Source: Ignavibacteria bacterium
GTDB lineage: Bacteria; Bacteroidota; Ignavibacteria; Ch128b
Reading direction: 5' to 3'
NCBI GenBank assembly: GCA_013177855.1
Contig: JABLYA010000001.1
Location: 1,715,573-1,779,572, forward strand
DNA: 64,000 nt
Part shown: in pieces, positions 61,562-64,000 of the stretch
How positions within the stretch are numbered: the stretch's first letter is position 1
Layout: every line of letters starts with the position of its first letter
Translations under genes and position numbers: made by a program
Notes under the pieces: generated by a model
Told to the model about the DNA's origin: nothing
What the model saw: the letters and a program-made list of their open reading frames with translations, nothing else
Database searches by the model: none

Positions 61562-62419
61562 ATGAATGTTAATAGCAAAATAATAGGTGAACTGGTAAAT
61601 ACAATTGAATATATACCTGTTGATAGATCATATTTGGGATTAAATGTTCTTAATGATGATCATCTCAATCCAACTAAACTGGCAGAGATAATTAATAGAG
61701 ATCAGTCGCTGGTTGCCCATATTCTTGCAATTGCAAATTCACCGATTTATGGTTTGTCGAGAAAAATTTCTACGATTGAAATGGCAATTTCTATTCTTGG
61801 TATCAAAACGATTAAAGATCTTGTCGTTGGTTTTACTGTATTCAATTCAACCTATGAAAAAGGTGATAGATACTTTTTGGCGGAGGAATTTAATCAACAT
61901 TCTTATTTGTGTGGTTATGTATCTCAACTTCTTGCCAATGATTTTAATTATCCAGTAAAGAGTGAAGCGTTTATTGCTGGTCTCTTGCATGATATTGGAA
62001 TACCAATCATTCATAGATATATGAATAAAGAATTCAAGTTAATCAGTGAGTTAAAATTTTATAGAAGAATAAGTCAGACCAAAGCTGAAAAATTAATTTT
62101 GGGTAAGACACATTGTGAAGTTGGTGGAATGGTTGCATCAAAATGGAATTTCCCTGAAAATCTAATCGATGTTATTCAAAATCACCATTCACCAAAAGAA
62201 AGTTTAATAAACAAGAAACTATCTGCAATTGTTCATATTGCCGATTTTATAGCAACAAAAGAAGCTCCACAATTCCTTTTAAGTTCTGAAGATGAACAGC
62301 TTGATGAAAGTGTTGTCGAAATATTAAATATCCCTGATTTAAGTTACCTGTATGATGTAATTAATAATGTTTCAGAACTAATAAAATCAGTAAAAATTTT
62401 AGAAGATCTAACGAGATGA
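61562..62419 (+). CDS. HDOD-domain signalling protein with intact HD pair
   Basis: HDOD domain spans almost the whole 285-residue protein. The domain starts with LNPTKLAEIINRDQSLVAHILAIANSPIYG (core: DQSLVAHILAIANS), includes the helix ISTIEMAISILGIKTIKDL, and has H143-D144 in AGLLHDIGIPI; many HDOD proteins lack this pair. The later NHHSPKE segment completes the HD-like site, so phosphohydrolase activity is possible. HDOD proteins often work with response regulators or c-di-GMP signalling. It starts 5 bases after the sigma stop and overlaps the next gene by 4 bases. Confidence 0.86.
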   Translation: MNVNSKIIGELVNTIEYIPVDRSYLGLNVLNDDHLNPTKLAEIINRDQSLVAHILAIANSPIYGLSRKISTIEMAISILGIKTIKDLVVGFTVFNSTYEKGDRYFLAEEFNQHSYLCGYVSQLLANDFNYPVKSEAFIAGLLHDIGIPIIHRYMNKEFKLISELKFYRRISQTKAEKLILGKTHCEVGGMVASKWNFPENLIDVIQNHHSPKESLINKKLSAIVHIADFIATKEAPQFLLSSEDEQLDESVVEILNIPDLSYLYDVINNVSELIKSVKILEDLTR

Positions 62420-63723
62420 ACCAAACAGCTTATAAAATAGAATTAGAGTCTCGTGAGGTTAATAATTATAATTTGAATTATAATGGAAGATCTAATTCTT
62501 ACTCCAATAACGTTAGAGACAATTATAATATCTTTGCTGAGCTTTCAAACGGTATTCTTGAGTTGATAAAATCAAATCCTAATTATGAAAGTTTTATTCA
62601 AAAATTATTATCTGTTATAAATAAAGTTATAAAAATTGAAGGGTATTCTATTTTTTCAAAAATTAAGGATGAAAAATTACTTGAAGCAAATGAAAATTTT
62701 GATCTTCAAATTCAAAAATATTTACTTGATGGAGGATTAATTCAACTTTCGTTGAATGAAAAAAGATCATTATTGATTGACTATGAAGAACAATCTGATG
62801 AGAGTAATTCAAAAAAATTACTAATAATTCCAGTCGTTTTTTCGGAAAATGCTTTTATAATCTTTTGTTTACTCGTGTTGGGCTCAAAATCTGAGATTTT
62901 TAATTCAATCTTCCCTATAATTGAAGTGCAATTTAATCTTGCAGGGGGCTATCTTTTAAATAGACTTATTGATAATGAGAATAAAAAATTGATGTCAAAA
63001 CTTTCACTAGTTGAGAAGAATATTCATGAAGAATTAAGTTATTCAACAGCTGGGAAAATTTGTCTGAAGTCTTTTCATAGTTTAAAAAATAAAACGCAGA
63101 TAATTGTTAGTTCGTTCAATCTTTTAACCAAGCTAATGAATGAGATTAATGACGAAAGGATAGAAAAAATTTTCGGAATTCTCAGCAAAGAAATACCTGA
63201 ATTTGCCCGCAGCATAAAGTTGATTTCCGATTTCTCTAAAACATTAATTAGTAATAGTAAGCCAGTTTATTTTGAATTCGATCGTTTTGTAGATGATTTA
63301 AAAAATATTTATGAGATAACTGGAAATTCAAAAAATCTGAAAATTAATTTTGCATCAAAAATATCTCGCTCGAAATTCTTTGGATATACTCAAAAATTAT
63401 TTCAGGCTTTTTTGCTGATTCTTTTTGAATTGTCATCGATTGGTATAGAGGAATTATATATTGATAATGAAGAGGATGAGAATAAATTAAGAATTAAATT
63501 AAACTTCCCGTTGATTGATGGAATTAAAGAAAATGTTAAGTGTTTGTTAGACGAAAAATCTAATGTTAAATTTGCTCGAATTAAAAATTTATTCGAACAG
63601 AATTCATGCTCAGTAATTACAAATTCTGGTAATGAATACTTTGAGATTATAATTTCAATTCCTAAGAGATCAAGTCAATTTAAGCAAAATACTTTCAGTT
63701 ATGTCAAAGATTTTGATAGTTGA
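62416..63723 (+). CDS. GAF-like plus degenerate histidine-kinase protein
   Basis: 435 residues, soluble. The first 35 residues are Asn/Tyr/Ser-rich and probably disordered. About 40-185 resembles a GAF domain (ELIKSNPNYESFIQKLL, IIPVVFSENAFIIFCLLVL). About 210-275 is a DHp-like pair of helices with a conserved candidate phospho-acceptor, H221 in SFHSLKNKTQIIVSS. The C-terminal 150 residues have the HATPase-like order, but the N-box Asn (FQAFLLILFELSSIG) and the G boxes are missing. It may accept phosphate but probably cannot bind ATP; it might be a phosphotransfer or scaffold protein for the receiver encoded next, which it overlaps by 23 bases. Confidence 0.7.
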   Translation: MNQTAYKIELESREVNNYNLNYNGRSNSYSNNVRDNYNIFAELSNGILELIKSNPNYESFIQKLLSVINKVIKIEGYSIFSKIKDEKLLEANENFDLQIQKYLLDGGLIQLSLNEKRSLLIDYEEQSDESNSKKLLIIPVVFSENAFIIFCLLVLGSKSEIFNSIFPIIEVQFNLAGGYLLNRLIDNENKKLMSKLSLVEKNIHEELSYSTAGKICLKSFHSLKNKTQIIVSSFNLLTKLMNEINDERIEKIFGILSKEIPEFARSIKLISDFSKTLISNSKPVYFEFDRFVDDLKNIYEITGNSKNLKINFASKISRSKFFGYTQKLFQAFLLILFELSSIGIEELYIDNEEDENKLRIKLNFPLIDGIKENVKCLLDEKSNVKFARIKNLFEQNSCSVITNSGNEYFEIIISIPKRSSQFKQNTFSYVKDFDS

Positions 63724-64000
63724 AGATGACCCATTTAATGTTGAGCTTTTCGATTTAATTTTGAAACGACTTGGAAATTTCGAAACAGTTGTTACAGACA
63801 ATTTCGAAAAAATATTTGAAGAATTAAAAAATGGGTCAGTTGATCTGGTTGTAATGGATGTCAGTTTGGATAATACTTATTATGAAAGAAAAAAAATTGA
63901 CGGAATTGTTCTTTCTCGGATGATAAAAGAGGATGAACAATTAAAACATATTCCTGTTATTATCGTAACGGCTTATGCAGGCGATGATGATATAAGCCGT
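63701..64000 (+). CDS. Response regulator receiver protein, partial (cut by window end)
   Basis: Only the first 100 residues are in the window; the reading frame runs off the end. It is a receiver domain: ILIVEDDPFN (acidic pair), phospho-acceptor D53 in LVVMDVSLDN, Thr in VIIVTAYAGDDD. It starts at ATG 63701, overlapping the degenerate-kinase gene by 23 bases. What lies beyond the receiver (DNA-binding, enzyme or nothing) is not visible. Confidence 0.88.
   Translation, partial: MSKILIVEDDPFNVELFDLILKRLGNFETVVTDNFEKIFEELKNGSVDLVVMDVSLDNTYYERKKIDGIVLSRMIKEDEQLKHIPVIIVTAYAGDDDISR

Noticed and set aside
1-64000. CRISPR arrays, insertion sequences, prophage or integrase genes
   Set aside because: I looked for regularly spaced repeats, transposase DDE or integrase motifs and terminal inverted repeats and saw none; the recurring YPNPFN-coding segments are T9SS domains, not mobile repeats.

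Overview
The window reads as AT-rich chromosomal DNA (roughly one third G+C by eye) from a bacterium of the Bacteroidetes/Chlorobi group, most likely the class Ignavibacteria or a close relative. The reasons are: several secreted proteins with type IX secretion (T9SS) C-terminal sorting domains of the YPNPFNPTT type, a PorV/PorQ-family outer membrane protein, a TonB-dependent receptor with a carboxypeptidase-like N-terminal domain, an F-type ATPase cluster without the beta and epsilon genes, and a FliA-type sigma factor, which is not typical of non-motile Bacteroidetes. Shine-Dalgarno (SD) motifs of the GGAGG type are common, TTG starts are frequent, and recognisable intrinsic terminators separate most transcription units.

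Layout. 1-5.9 kb: two T9SS cargo proteins, a multidomain GH13 amylase and a CBM9-like/choice-of-anchor protein. 5.9-7.3 kb: an ECF sigma factor and an eIF2B/MtnA-like protein. 7.3-7.8 kb: a 454-base non-coding gap with a candidate minus-strand small RNA and a suf promoter. 7.8-14.6 kb: sufB-C-D-S-U-T, a bacilliredoxin and a cysteine-containing Rrf2 regulator. 14.8-27.8 kb: thpR, recA-recX, an uncharacterised gene paired with a PIN nuclease, dut, an AI-2E-family permease, dnaE, a FabL-like enoyl reductase, acyl-CoA dehydrogenase, thioredoxin and serA. 27.8-37.3 kb: an envelope/secretion block (T9SS cargo, TonB receptor, giant secreted protein, PorV family). 37.3-41.8 kb: GWxTD protein, lipid A acyltransferase, heptosyltransferase, M23 peptidase, bactofilin. 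41.8-47.1 kb: AtpZ-like, a small membrane protein, atpB-E-F-H-A-G. 47.2-50.8 kb: ffh, rpsP, khpA, rimM, trmD, rplS. 50.8-55.1 kb (minus strand): add, an orphan gene, hutU and a second serA. 55.3 kb: tRNA-Pro(CGG).

55.5-64 kb is the most unusual part, a dense regulatory island. It has a membrane histidine kinase, a very good sigma-28 promoter in front of a tiny FlgM-like gene that ends in its own terminator, a kinase-like protein that has lost its phospho-acceptor His and ATP site, an NtrC-type sigma-54 activator, a receiver protein, a small membrane protein translationally coupled to a FliA-type sigma factor, an HDOD protein, a GAF-plus-degenerate-kinase protein, and a response regulator cut by the window end. 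No flagellar structural gene is visible. The simplest reading is a sigma-28/anti-sigma switch controlled by phosphorelay proteins, several of which act as adaptors or scaffolds and not as enzymes. This function is inferred from gene content, not shown.
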